Positions 7,615 to 15,811 of a DNA stretch of 64,000 nucleotides are shown in pieces. Where the stretch lies: contig JAWKRP010000002.1 of assembly GCA_041389565.1 (NCBI GenBank), forward strand, positions 186,001 to 250,000, read 5' to 3'. The notes under the pieces were generated by a model that worked only from the letters and a program-made list of their open reading frames with translations, was not told the DNA's origin and made no database searches. This DNA is from JACKEQ01 sp041389565 (GTDB lineage Bacteria > Myxococcota_A > UBA796 > GCA-2862545). Within the stretch, counting starts at the first letter, position 1; the number at the start of each line of letters is the position of its first letter. Made by a program: the position numbers and the translations under genes.

Positions 7615-9625
7615 GGCGCCCGTCTTCGAGCACCTTCCACTCGGTGTCGAGCAGCACGGTCGTGCCGGGCGGCGCCACGGCATCGATCGGGTAGACGGAC
7701 GCGATGGAGGCGAGGCTCTCGGCGAGCTGAGTCACAGTCGCGTCGTCCATCACGTCCTGGCCGACCGGGAGCTCGGAAGACCCGCCCACACGGACGATCT
7801 CGGTGACGACGCCCGCATCCAGCCCGACGAGGATGCGCTCCGGGAACACGCCCGGCTCGGCGCTCACGACATCCAGCGTGCCGATCTGAGCGTTGATGAG
7901 CGTGCGATCGTCGTCGAGCGTCGGATGGCCCGTGAACGCGACCGCATTGATGCGCTCGTCCTTCGCGCGGGTGTCGACCAGCACGCCCATCGCGACACGG
8001 GTGTGGTCCATGCCGTACCAGGCGCGCTCCTCCCAGGCGGCGTCGGACCACACGCTCTGCCACACCTTGCGCAGGCCCCGCTCGATCGTGCGTTCCTTCG
8101 GCTCGTCGGGATCGCAGAGCGATGGCCCCACGTCGTCGTCGTCGAACGAATCGGCCGCACACACCGAGGTGGAGTCGTACAGGCCGGCTCCGGAGAACGC
8201 GAGGGAGTCCTCCGCGTTCGACGAGCTCCGGAAGCGCACCATCGTCGTGAGCGACCCGAACGTGTCGAGGATCTGCGCGGCCAGGCGGTCGGTCTCGGCC
8301 TGCGGGACGGGCGCTTCGTCGATCGCGTCGCGCAGCGCGCCCAGCCGTGCGCGCCTCAGTGCGGGCTCCGCGAGGAACCGGGGGTCGGCGTGCCAGCGCT
8401 CGAGGGTGTCGGACATCGGCTCGAGGCGGAGCACCCCGTCCGCCGAGTCGTCGGTGAGCCACCAGGTGTCGTCGAGGAACCGGGCGTAGGGCGCGAACGG
8501 CACCAGGAAGCCCTGGAGCTGGAGGTCGGCCGGGATGCGCTGGTAGAGCGTCGCGAGGTTCGCGCCCTTCGACCCGTACGTTGCGACCCCTGCAGCCCGC
8601 GCGTCCGCGGTGCCCGTGTCGAGCGCGAGCAGCGGCACGAGCGCGTCGTTCGTGGTGTCGGGCGTGGGGAGCCCGACGGGCGCGGGCCGGATGGAGGCCC
8701 AGAACGCTTCGGCCTCGTCGAGCGCGGCCTCGCGGATCGTGAACCCGGTCTCGCCGCACTCGAGCCGAGCCAGGCGGCCTTCCCAGGGCTCGAACACCCG
8801 CAGCGCGTTCGGCACGAAGCAGTTCGGCGTGCCCCGGGCGGCAGCGCGCACGTTCAGGTGCGAGAGGTCTCCCTGGCGCGTTCCCGTGACCGTGCCGGAC
8901 ACCGGCTGTGCGAGGTCGAACGGCGCCTCGTCGAGGATCAGCAGGTCCTGGAACCCGATGGATGCGCTCGCTTCGGCCTCCGCGAGGTCGACGAGGTCGA
9001 GCCGGCGCACCGTGCCGAAGCCCACCCCCGTGGTGTACGGCTCGTAGGCGACCGTGCCCTCGCCCCGGACCGCGAACGGCGCATCCCAGGTGGCCGCGTT
9101 CTCGGCCTGCAGGCCGGTGTTCGGCACGAACACGAGCTCGTCGGGCTCGAATCGCTCGTTCAGGTCGAGCCAGGAGTCGAGCACCTCGTCGTAGGTCACG
9201 GTGCGCTCGGGCCGCGTGCGGTCGTCCCAGACCGTGAACCCGTAGAAGCGTCCGTCGGGACCGTCGTACAGCGCGAGGTTCCCGCTCGACAGCACCTTGC
9301 GCTCGGGGTCGAGCACCATGACGCTGTAGTCCTCGAGGGTGAGGCCCGGGAAGCGGTCGGGGAACGCGTCGCCGAGCATCTCGTAGTGCAGCGGGTAGGT
9401 GTTGCTGTTCAGGAACAGGGTCTCGGGGAGCGGGGAGTCCGGCCCGTAGGGGCGGGCCCACTTCGTGATGCTCTCCTGGTCGACGGGGTCTGCGGGCCTC
9501 GCGATCGTGCGCCACTCCGCTTCGTCGCGCACGCGGTGCACGCAGGCGATCACGCCGAGCCGCGCGTTCGCCTCGTCACACGTGGAGTCGTGCGCGGGGC
9601 ACCCGAGCAGGAGGGCGAGCCACAC
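7577..9625 (-). CDS. Exported lipoprotein with PEP synthase/PPDK N-terminal-like domain
   Basis: 682 residues starting at GTG (GGAGG ten bases upstream, inside the end of the preceding gene). Residues 1-9 end in LLLGC, a short lipobox, so it is probably a lipoprotein. The C-terminal third carries marks of the PEP/pyruvate-binding domain: YGSKGANLATL (about 365), RFRSSSNAEDS (about 470), a KVWQSVWSDAAW helix (about 520), and EWKVL..LIVKQVRPF at the very end. That fold normally binds ATP and pyruvate in the cytoplasm. The first 330 residues are unlike PEP synthase, and no phosphohistidine or PEP-binding domain follows. Third gene of a coupled operon with two surface-anchored Ig-like proteins. 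Confidence 0.8.
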   Translation of the reverse strand: MWLALLLGCPAHDSTCDEANARLGVIACVHRVRDEAEWRTIARPADPVDQESITKWARPYGPDSPLPETLFLNSNTYPLHYEMLGDAFPDRFPGLTLEDYSVMVLDPERKVLSSGNLALYDGPDGRFYGFTVWDDRTRPERTVTYDEVLDSWLDLNERFEPDELVFVPNTGLQAENAATWDAPFAVRGEGTVAYEPYTTGVGFGTVRRLDLVDLAEAEASASIGFQDLLILDEAPFDLAQPVSGTVTGTRQGDLSHLNVRAAARGTPNCFVPNALRVFEPWEGRLARLECGETGFTIREAALDEAEAFWASIRPAPVGLPTPDTTNDALVPLLALDTGTADARAAGVATYGSKGANLATLYQRIPADLQLQGFLVPFAPYARFLDDTWWLTDDSADGVLRLEPMSDTLERWHADPRFLAEPALRRARLGALRDAIDEAPVPQAETDRLAAQILDTFGSLTTMVRFRSSSNAEDSLAFSGAGLYDSTSVCAADSFDDDDVGPSLCDPDEPKERTIERGLRKVWQSVWSDAAWEERAWYGMDHTRVAMGVLVDTRAKDERINAVAFTGHPTLDDDRTLINAQIGTLDVVSAEPGVFPERILVGLDAGVVTEIVRVGGSSELPVGQDVMDDATVTQLAESLASIASVYPIDAVAPPGTTVLLDTEWKVLEDGRLIVKQVRPFARP

Positions 9626-9629
9626 GGCG

Positions 9630-10391
9630 TCAGCGCCTCCTTCGGATCGCGAGGGCCGGGGTCAGGGCGAGCAGACCGAGCCATGGAGGCGCGTGCATGC
9701 AGCCGCGCGCGCCCTCCACCTCCGCACAGGCCTCGTCGGACGGGCCGTGCCAGGTGCCGAACGCGTCGCGCTCCACGACGGTGACGCAGACCTCCCGGGT
9801 CCACTCGGAGGCCGTCCACCCGATCGTCGCTACACCGCCGTCGGGCACCACGAGGAGCCCGCGGGCGTCGTCTCCCGTCCGGACCAGGAACAGGCCGGCG
9901 TCGGGGCCGGCGGTGGTCAGGTCGAGCTCGAGCTCCAGCGGGAAGGCGTACGAGCTCTCGCGCCGCTGCGAGGCGAACGCGATGGAGACGCCGGGGAGCA
10001 CGCCCGAGAGGGGCTCTGCCTGGCGTGACCCCGTGGTGAAGCCGAACTGGCGGCTCTCCGCGAAGCTCGACGTGATCTCGACCGTGTAGGCGGTGTCGGG
10101 CTCGAGCACGCCCCAAGACGGCTCGAGCAGCCAGGCGGTGCCGGACTGGACGAAGGCGTCGTACGTGAACTCCTGCTCGAACACGGGCTCCGGCTGGGCG
10201 GGCGTGCGGAGGGCGAGCGTGATGGGGGCGTCGATCCCGCAGTCGCCCACGAACACGAGGGCGGGTGCGAGATCGATGGGGACGTCCGTCGCGCCGGAGG
10301 CGGGCACGGTGCTCTCGAGCCCGGCGATCTCGCAGTAGTACGCGGCATCGGCCCTCGCCGCAGCCACCCCCATCCAGAGGGCCGCGATCAC
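9630..10391 (-). CDS. Surface-anchored Ig-like (Big_5-like) protein, copy 2
   Basis: 253 residues. A GTG start at 10391 is favoured: it overlaps the previous stop (GTGA) and has GGAGGG five bases upstream. Residues 1-16 form a signal peptide ending ARADA. The mature part begins with PASGATDVPIDLAPALVF, the signature of bacterial Big_5-like Ig domains, and continues as beta strands. The C-terminus GCMHAPPWLGLLALTPALAI followed by four Arg is a Cys, membrane segment, basic cluster tail as in MYXO-CTERM proteins, known to be processed for cell-surface anchoring. Paralogue of the gene immediately upstream. An ATG at 10373 is the alternative start. Confidence 0.82.
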   Translation of the reverse strand: MIAALWMGVAAARADAAYYCEIAGLESTVPASGATDVPIDLAPALVFVGDCGIDAPITLALRTPAQPEPVFEQEFTYDAFVQSGTAWLLEPSWGVLEPDTAYTVEITSSFAESRQFGFTTGSRQAEPLSGVLPGVSIAFASQRRESSYAFPLELELDLTTAGPDAGLFLVRTGDDARGLLVVPDGGVATIGWTASEWTREVCVTVVERDAFGTWHGPSDEACAEVEGARGCMHAPPWLGLLALTPALAIRRRR

Positions 10392-11167
10392 GAGACCCTC
10401 CGGCCCGAGGCCCGCCGGCGGAGCCCGAGGAGCGGCACGATCAGCCAGCCCGCGAGCCACGGAGCGGTGTGGGAGCAGCCGCTGGAGCGCTCCACCGACA
10501 CACACGAGAGCTCGCTCGGGCCGAACCAGCTGCCCGCACCGTCGCGCTCGATCACGCTGACGCAGATCTCCTTCTGCTTCTCGAAGCTCGACCACGACAG
10601 CGACACCGTGTCGGACGCTCCGCTCGCGAGCACCACGGCGCGGTCGAACCCGTCTTCGCGGATGCGGTACACCCCGTCGCCGCTCCCGACCGACGTGACC
10701 GTGACCTCGACCTCGGTGGTGTACAGGCCGCCGCCGTGGGCCACCTGGGAGGCGTAGTCGAGCGTGATGCCGGGAACGCCACCCACGACGGGATCGATCG
10801 TGCCCGAGCCCGTGGTGAAGCCGAGCAGCACGCGCTCGCCCCACTCGCTCTCCATCTCGATGTCGTACGCGGTGTCGGGCAGCAGCGTGCCGAAGTCGGC
10901 CTCCAGCAGCCAGCTCTCGCCCGCGGGCTCGAAGGCCGCGAAGTCGTACACGTCTTCGTGCACGGGGGTGATGGGGTCGGACGCCAGGTAGACGCGCAGG
11001 TTGTACGGGGCGGCGACCCCACACGACCCTCGGAACACGAGGAGCGGCGCGATGTCGACGGGCACGCCCGTGGCCCCGTCGGCGGGGATGGACTCGGAAA
11101 GGGCTGCGATCGCGCAGTCTGCGGGAGCTGCGGCCTGTTCGGCGAAGGCGAGGGTGACGAGCAGCAT
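10388..11167 (-). CDS. Surface-anchored Ig-like (Big_5-like) protein, copy 1
   Basis: 259 residues; ATG with GGAG eight bases upstream. Signal peptide MLLVTLAFAEQAAA, then a Cys-containing strand and PADGATGVPVDIAPLLVF at about 30-47, the Big_5-like signature. Colinear with the next gene over the whole length, including FGTLLPDTAYDIE versus WGVLEPDTAYTVE and FGPSELSC versus HGPSDEAC, so the pair arose by tandem duplication. The tail GCSHTAPWLAGWLIVPLLGL then RRR is MYXO-CTERM-like. First gene of the three-gene minus-strand operon. Likely function: cell-surface structure or adhesion, inferred only from architecture. Confidence 0.84.
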   Translation of the reverse strand: MLLVTLAFAEQAAAPADCAIAALSESIPADGATGVPVDIAPLLVFRGSCGVAAPYNLRVYLASDPITPVHEDVYDFAAFEPAGESWLLEADFGTLLPDTAYDIEMESEWGERVLLGFTTGSGTIDPVVGGVPGITLDYASQVAHGGGLYTTEVEVTVTSVGSGDGVYRIREDGFDRAVVLASGASDTVSLSWSSFEKQKEICVSVIERDGAGSWFGPSELSCVSVERSSGCSHTAPWLAGWLIVPLLGLRRRASGRRVS

Positions 11168-11270
11168 GGGGTCTCCGGGAACGTAGGGTCGACCGCTACC
11201 AGAGCAACCGGCGTGCCATGACCATATCCCTGGTTCTTCCTCGTGGCAGCAGGCGCGGCAGCGGGGATGT

Positions 11271-11300
11271 GTGACGTCGGTGTCGCGGTCCGGGTATCTA
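11271..11300 (+). promoter_or_regulatory. Promoter of the di-heme lipoprotein gene
   Basis: GTGACG at 11271-11276 and TATCTA at 11295-11300 are separated by 18 bases, resembling sigma70 -35 and -10 elements. They are followed immediately by AGGAGAGGAG and the GTG start at 11317. Confidence 0.4.
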
Positions 11301-11316
11301 AGGAGAGGAGGCTCTG

Positions 11317-11865
11317 GTGCTGATCTTCGTACTCGGCGCGTGTACGTTCGCGCCGGTCCCCCCTCACGGCGATGCCCTCGAGCCCATCCTCGAGGCCGGT
11401 CTCGAGCTCGACTGGGCTGGCGCCGCCGAGGCCGCCAGGCCGCTCGGGGCCCCGGTGGAGGGGCTGAACGCGACCGACCGCTCCCGGTGGAACGCCGTGC
11501 GGGATGCCGCGGAGCAGGTGGTGCTGGCGAAGAAGAAGTCGGAGTTCTCGGCGGCCTACGCGTCGCTCGTGAGCGCCTGTGTCGACTGCCATGGGGGGCA
11601 GGTCCTCCACGGAAGCCTGTCGGCGGGGCACGCGGGGGCGTTCGAGGCGATGGAGCTCGCCGTCGCGACGGGCAGTCGCGATCTGGCCGACGAAGCCGTG
11701 CTCCGGGTGCGGGCGTCCCCCGACCTCGGTCCGTCCCATGCCCGCCTGCTCGACCTCGCGACCAAGATCCGCGACGCCAACAGCGATGCCATGGCCGCGA
11801 AGCTCTACGGGAAGGCCGTGCTCGAGTGCTACCAGTGCCACGGCTCGCTGGTGCGCGGCCGGTAG
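11317..11865 (+). CDS. Di-heme c-type cytochrome-like lipoprotein
   Basis: 182 residues, GTG start after a strong AGGAGAGGAG site. Residues 1-9 end in LGAC, so Cys9 is probably lipidated. Two heme c attachment motifs are present: CVDCH at 88-92 and CYQCH at 171-175. Between them is mostly alpha helix with His99, His105 and His141 as possible distal ligands. This fits a small periplasmic electron carrier anchored to a membrane. It stands alone between a divergent operon and a convergent one, so the partner oxidoreductase is not in the window. Confidence 0.82.
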   Translation: MLIFVLGACTFAPVPPHGDALEPILEAGLELDWAGAAEAARPLGAPVEGLNATDRSRWNAVRDAAEQVVLAKKKSEFSAAYASLVSACVDCHGGQVLHGSLSAGHAGAFEAMELAVATGSRDLADEAVLRVRASPDLGPSHARLLDLATKIRDANSDAMAAKLYGKAVLECYQCHGSLVRGR

Positions 11866-11877
11866 GAGCCGCGAGGG

Positions 11878-12870
11878 CTACTCCTGGCGCCAGCTCGACC
11901 GCGGGATGGCGTCGGAGGTGCGGGGCGGGCTCGCGGCGAGGATGTAGAGCGCGCGGCGGTTGGCCTCCGCGTCGGTCTCGTCGGGCGTGGCGACGGCCAG
12001 CACGGACTCTCCGAAGCCCTGGCTGTAGACCTTGCCCGGGAAGCCGCGCTCCTTGAACCACAGCGCGATGGACCGCGCGCGGCGCTCCGACAGGCCCTGG
12101 TTGGACGACGCGGAGCCGACGGTGTCGGTGTAGCCGGCGACGTACAGGTGGATGTCGACGTAGTTGCCGAACTTCCGGAGCACGGCCTGCACGTCGTTCC
12201 AGGTGGCCTCGAGCTTCTTCACCTCGGACGCCACGACTTCGTGGGCATTGGTCGCGAACACCACGTCGTCGTGTGGGATCTCGTAGGTCCACGGCGAGAG
12301 GTCGAGGCTCGACTTGAACCCGTGCACGTCGGTCGCGACGATGGCGATCGTGAGCACCTCGTCGGTCGGGCTCCAGTGGAAGAGCGGACGCTGGGGGTCT
12401 TCGAGGTCGGCCACCACCTCGCCGAGACGGTCGCCTTCGGTGCTCGTGATCACGGCGGTGGCACGGGTGAGGGGACGGGAGGCCCACGGACGTGCCGTGC
12501 GCTCCTTCAGGTCGACATCGTCGAGGGTGGCCTTCCAGTCGAGCGGCTCGAGGCTGGCCATGGGCGTGCGGAACGTCAGCGTGCCGCTGCCCTGATCGGA
12601 GTCGACCTCGATGCTGCCCGAGCAGTCGTGGGACCCCTTCGGCAGCCCGACGAGCTCGAGCTTCACCTCGCTGCCCGCGCCGAGCCGCTCCACGGGCTTC
12701 GACCACTTCTTCACGCCGCAGTCGACCGCGAACCCGAACGAGCCGTCGACCGTGACGCGGAACGTGACGGAGGCCGTCTCCTTGCCGTGCGTGACGGCGC
12801 TGAGCGTCTCGTACTTCACGAGGTCCTGCGCGGAGGCGATGCCGGAGAGGCCGAGCAGCACGGACAACAT
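11878..12870 (-). CDS. OmpA-family outer membrane/peptidoglycan-associated protein
   Basis: 330 residues. Signal peptide MLSVLLGLSGIASA, an N-terminal beta-rich region of about 200 residues with two Cys (51 and 82), then an OmpA-like peptidoglycan-binding domain at about 200-312: VDIHLYVAGYTDTVGS, the GLSERRARSIALWF helix, GFGES and NRRALYIL. Starts three bases after the stop of the homogentisate dioxygenase gene and ends 12 bases from the convergent cytochrome-like gene. It is the last gene of the tyrosine degradation operon by spacing, though its function is envelope-related; cotranscription is inferred. Confidence 0.9.
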   Translation of the reverse strand: MLSVLLGLSGIASAQDLVKYETLSAVTHGKETASVTFRVTVDGSFGFAVDCGVKKWSKPVERLGAGSEVKLELVGLPKGSHDCSGSIEVDSDQGSGTLTFRTPMASLEPLDWKATLDDVDLKERTARPWASRPLTRATAVITSTEGDRLGEVVADLEDPQRPLFHWSPTDEVLTIAIVATDVHGFKSSLDLSPWTYEIPHDDVVFATNAHEVVASEVKKLEATWNDVQAVLRKFGNYVDIHLYVAGYTDTVGSASSNQGLSERRARSIALWFKERGFPGKVYSQGFGESVLAVATPDETDAEANRRALYILAASPPRTSDAIPRSSWRQE

Positions 12871-12873
12871 GGG

Positions 12874-14031
12874 TCAGCCCTCGATGAACGAGTCGTGGTA
12901 GCCAGGGTCTTCGATGCCCAGCGCCTGGGACGTGGGGACGAGCGGCTCGAAGCAGTCGAGCATGACGGCGAGCTCGTTGGTCTCGCGATGGCCGATGCTG
13001 GCCTCGTACGCTCCGGGGTGCGGACCGTGGGGCAGGCCGGCCGGATGGTGCGACACGGAGCCCGGTGACACGCCCCGTCGGGACGTGAAGTTGCCCTCGG
13101 CGTAGAACAGGAACTCGTCGACGTCGACCGAGCTGTGCGGGTACGGGCAGGGGATGGCCTGCGGATGGAAGTCGACCGCACGCGGCACGAAGCTGCAGAT
13201 CAGCGCGCCGTCGATGGCGAACGTGCCATGCCAGGTGGGAGGGAGGTGCACGAGCCCGGCCCGGGGTTGGAACTTCAGGATGGGGAACACCCAGGGGTAC
13301 TCCGCGCCATCCCAGCCCACGACGTCGAGGGGGGTGTTCGGGAGCGAGTAGGCGGTCCAGCGGCCCCCGCGCTTCACGACCTGAACGCGGATGCCCTCGT
13401 CGATGGGCCCGTCGTGCTGGGGCTTCTGGAAGTCCCGATGGCAGTAGGGGGCGTCCATCGTGAGCTGCCCGACGGCGTTCCTCCACTGGGGCAGCAGGCG
13501 AACGGCCGTGCGGCACTCGAAGTGCAGCCAGCGCTGGGCGCCCCGGTTGGGCACGAAGCGGTGCACGCACCCCCGCGGGATGCGCACGTAGTCGCCCTTG
13601 CGGAAGTCGAGGCGCCCGAACGGCGTCTGCACGTGCCCGGAGCCCTCGAAGATCCAGTACAGGTCGTCACCGTCGGCGTTCACGACGTACACGGGGTCTT
13701 CGGAGCCGGGCAGCACCATCGCGATGGTGACGTCGCGGTTGAACAGCAGCGGGACGTGGGCGTCGACGGGGGCCCCGCCGATGGGCGCGAGATCCTGGGT
13801 CTTGTAGTGCCGCTTGGCGAGGTCGCGGTCGGACACGGCGCGGGGCGCGGACCACCCGTGCTCGGCGTGGATGATGCGCTGCTCGTGCGGGCGGTGCTGG
13901 TGGTACAGGATGCTGTACGCGCCGTCGAAGCCGGCCCGGGTGAAGCACTCCTCCCAGCGGAGCGCACCGTCGTCGCCGCGGAAGGCGATGTGGTGCTTGT
14001 CGGGCACGTCGCCGCGCACGATCCGTTCCAT
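12874..14031 (-). CDS. hmgA: Homogentisate 1,2-dioxygenase
   Basis: 385 residues. Opens the aromatic ring of homogentisate with O2 to give maleylacetoacetate, using mononuclear Fe(II). The metal site is recognisable near the C-terminus: a His in PYPHSSVD, a Glu in DEFLF, and a His in LPHGPH, matching His335, Glu341 and His371 of the human enzyme. HLPPTWHGTF and CSFVPR are also conserved. It is shorter than the 430-residue proteobacterial form, as in the compact bacterial subgroup. ATG overlaps the stop of the HPPD gene (ATGA). Confidence 0.93.
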   Translation of the reverse strand: MERIVRGDVPDKHHIAFRGDDGALRWEECFTRAGFDGAYSILYHQHRPHEQRIIHAEHGWSAPRAVSDRDLAKRHYKTQDLAPIGGAPVDAHVPLLFNRDVTIAMVLPGSEDPVYVVNADGDDLYWIFEGSGHVQTPFGRLDFRKGDYVRIPRGCVHRFVPNRGAQRWLHFECRTAVRLLPQWRNAVGQLTMDAPYCHRDFQKPQHDGPIDEGIRVQVVKRGGRWTAYSLPNTPLDVVGWDGAEYPWVFPILKFQPRAGLVHLPPTWHGTFAIDGALICSFVPRAVDFHPQAIPCPYPHSSVDVDEFLFYAEGNFTSRRGVSPGSVSHHPAGLPHGPHPGAYEASIGHRETNELAVMLDCFEPLVPTSQALGIEDPGYHDSFIEG

Positions 14032-15182
14032 CAGATGCGGCCCTCGGCCTTCTGCGCGCGCTCGATGCTCTCGAACAGCGCCCGGAAGTTCCCGGCCCCG
14101 AACCCGTTGTCGCCCTTCCGCTGGATGACCTCGATGAAGAACGGCCCGGCCTTCGGATCGTCGAACAGCCCGGCCTGCTCCTTCAGGAAGATCTGCAGGA
14201 GGTACGAGTGGTCCTTGTCGCCGTCGATGAGGATCTCGAGGTCGCGCAGCACCTCGATGTCTTCGTCGATCCGGTTGATGCCGAGGCGCTGGATGCGCTC
14301 GGGCAGCGCGTCGTAGTAGGTGCCCGGCGTCGGCATGAACTCGACCCCGCGCTGGCGGAGGGTGCGCACGGTGCCGACGATGTCGTCGACGGTGAGCGCG
14401 ACGTGCTGCACGCCGTCACCGCGGTGGTCTTCGCCGAACAGGTTGATCTGGGACTTCTTGAAGAACGGCCGCTTCGGCTCGTTGTTCGCGAACTTCACAC
14501 CGCTGCCCGGATCCCACACGACCACCGACTTCAGGCCGCTGCCGTGGTCGGCCGACTCGCTCACGTCGGTCGTGTGGAACTCGACGTCCCAGTAGACCTG
14601 GAAGCCCATCACCTGCTCCATCCAGAGCAGCATGGGGCGCATCGTCTGGAAGTTGCTCGTGATGTGGTCGATCCGGCCGAGCTGGAAGCGGTTGGTGCCC
14701 CCCTTCGGCGTGTCGTACAGCTGGAATCCGGGGAACAGGCCCACCACGTGCTCGTCGCGCTCGACGAAGCGGAAGGTGGTGTCGCCGAACGGCGTGGTGA
14801 TGTTGAACATCGAGCAGCGGCCGTCTGCGACCTCGTAGGTGCGCACGTCTTCGATGAAGGTGCCGCCGCGCTTGTCGAGCAGCGCGTACGCCTTCGCGGC
14901 GTCGTCGACCCGGAAGATGATCGTGCCGACCCCTTCGGGATGGCGCCGCAGCCACCGCCACGCGCGCCCGCCGGGCTGCGTGGGCTGGGAGACCACGAGC
15001 GTGATGCCGCCCGCGCGGAACACCCGGGCCCGCTGGCCCCCGCGCTCCTCCATCTCCTCCGAGCTCCGGCCGATCTCGGCGAAGTCGAGCTTCTCGGTGA
15101 GGAAGGCGCGCATGCGGTCGAGGTCGTGGACGTAGTAGTGGATGGCGTCCACGCCGGTGATGCCGAGGGGTTCGACGGTCAT
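14031..15182 (-). CDS. hppD: 4-hydroxyphenylpyruvate dioxygenase
   Basis: 383 residues, two-domain vicinal-oxygen-chelate fold. Converts 4-hydroxyphenylpyruvate to homogentisate. The three iron ligands are present: His in RIDHITSNF, His in VQHVALTVDD, and Glu in FFIEVIQRKGD. The C-terminal helix containing GFGAGNF gates the active site in characterised enzymes. ATG overlaps the stop of maiA by four bases and its own stop overlaps the hmgA start, so translation is likely coupled through the pathway. Confidence 0.95.
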   Translation of the reverse strand: MTVEPLGITGVDAIHYYVHDLDRMRAFLTEKLDFAEIGRSSEEMEERGGQRARVFRAGGITLVVSQPTQPGGRAWRWLRRHPEGVGTIIFRVDDAAKAYALLDKRGGTFIEDVRTYEVADGRCSMFNITTPFGDTTFRFVERDEHVVGLFPGFQLYDTPKGGTNRFQLGRIDHITSNFQTMRPMLLWMEQVMGFQVYWDVEFHTTDVSESADHGSGLKSVVVWDPGSGVKFANNEPKRPFFKKSQINLFGEDHRGDGVQHVALTVDDIVGTVRTLRQRGVEFMPTPGTYYDALPERIQRLGINRIDEDIEVLRDLEILIDGDKDHSYLLQIFLKEQAGLFDDPKAGPFFIEVIQRKGDNGFGAGNFRALFESIERAQKAEGRI

Positions 15183-15811
15183 GGGGCTCTCTGGGCGTCG
15201 GGTTGCTGATCGGGATGGGCCGCCTGGAAGGCGGGGAGTGCGGCGCAGCGCGCCTCGATGGCGGTGAGCAGGGCGAGCCGGTCGAGGTCGCAGTCGAACC
15301 GGCGCGCGTTGTAGAGCTGCGGAACCAGGCAGATGTCGGCGACCGACGGCTGGTCGCCCACGAGGAAGGCCCGTGCAGACGGGGCTGCCGCGGCCTGCAG
15401 GGCTTCGAGGCCCGTCTGGATGGCGTCGCGGCTCCAGGCCTTCGGATCCGCCCCGAGCGCCGTGAGCTTCCCGAGCACCGTGAGGTTCTGCAGCGGCTGG
15501 ATCCCGGCGTTCACGATCTCGGCCAGCGTGATGGCGCGCGCGCGGTCGAGCGGGCTCGTGGGGTACAGGCCCGGACCGGGCTGGGTGTGGTCGATCCAGT
15601 CGAGGATGGCGAGCGACTGGGTGAGCCGCGTGCCGTCGTCGAGCTCGAGCACCGGCACCTGGCGCATGGGGTTGCGCTCGGCGTGGGTGTCGGCCTTCTG
15701 CTCGGACGCGAGCAGGTTCACGGCGACGTAGGTGTACGCGACGCCCTTGAGGTTCAGGCCGATCCGCACGCGCCACGACGCCGAGCTGCGCCAGTAGCCG
15801 TAGAGCTTCAC
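15179..15811 (-). CDS. maiA: Maleylacetoacetate isomerase (zeta-class GST)
   Basis: 210 residues, GTG start overlapping the upstream stop (GTGA). Catalyses glutathione-dependent cis/trans isomerisation of maleylacetoacetate to fumarylacetoacetate. The zeta-class active-site motif SSASWRVRIGL is at residues 9-19, NPMRQVPVLE and the QSLAILDW helix bind glutathione in this family, and FLVGDQPSVADICLVPQ is the C-terminal domain signature. It lies exactly between the genes for the preceding and following pathway activities, supporting the assignment. Confidence 0.94.
   Translation of the reverse strand: MKLYGYWRSSASWRVRIGLNLKGVAYTYVAVNLLASEQKADTHAERNPMRQVPVLELDDGTRLTQSLAILDWIDHTQPGPGLYPTSPLDRARAITLAEIVNAGIQPLQNLTVLGKLTALGADPKAWSRDAIQTGLEALQAAAAPSARAFLVGDQPSVADICLVPQLYNARRFDCDLDRLALLTAIEARCAALPAFQAAHPDQQPDAQRAP

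Noticed and set aside
9917..10348. Ser/Pro/Arg-rich minus-strand frame inside the second Ig-like gene
   Set aside because: Out-of-frame shadow with low-complexity composition and no start signal.
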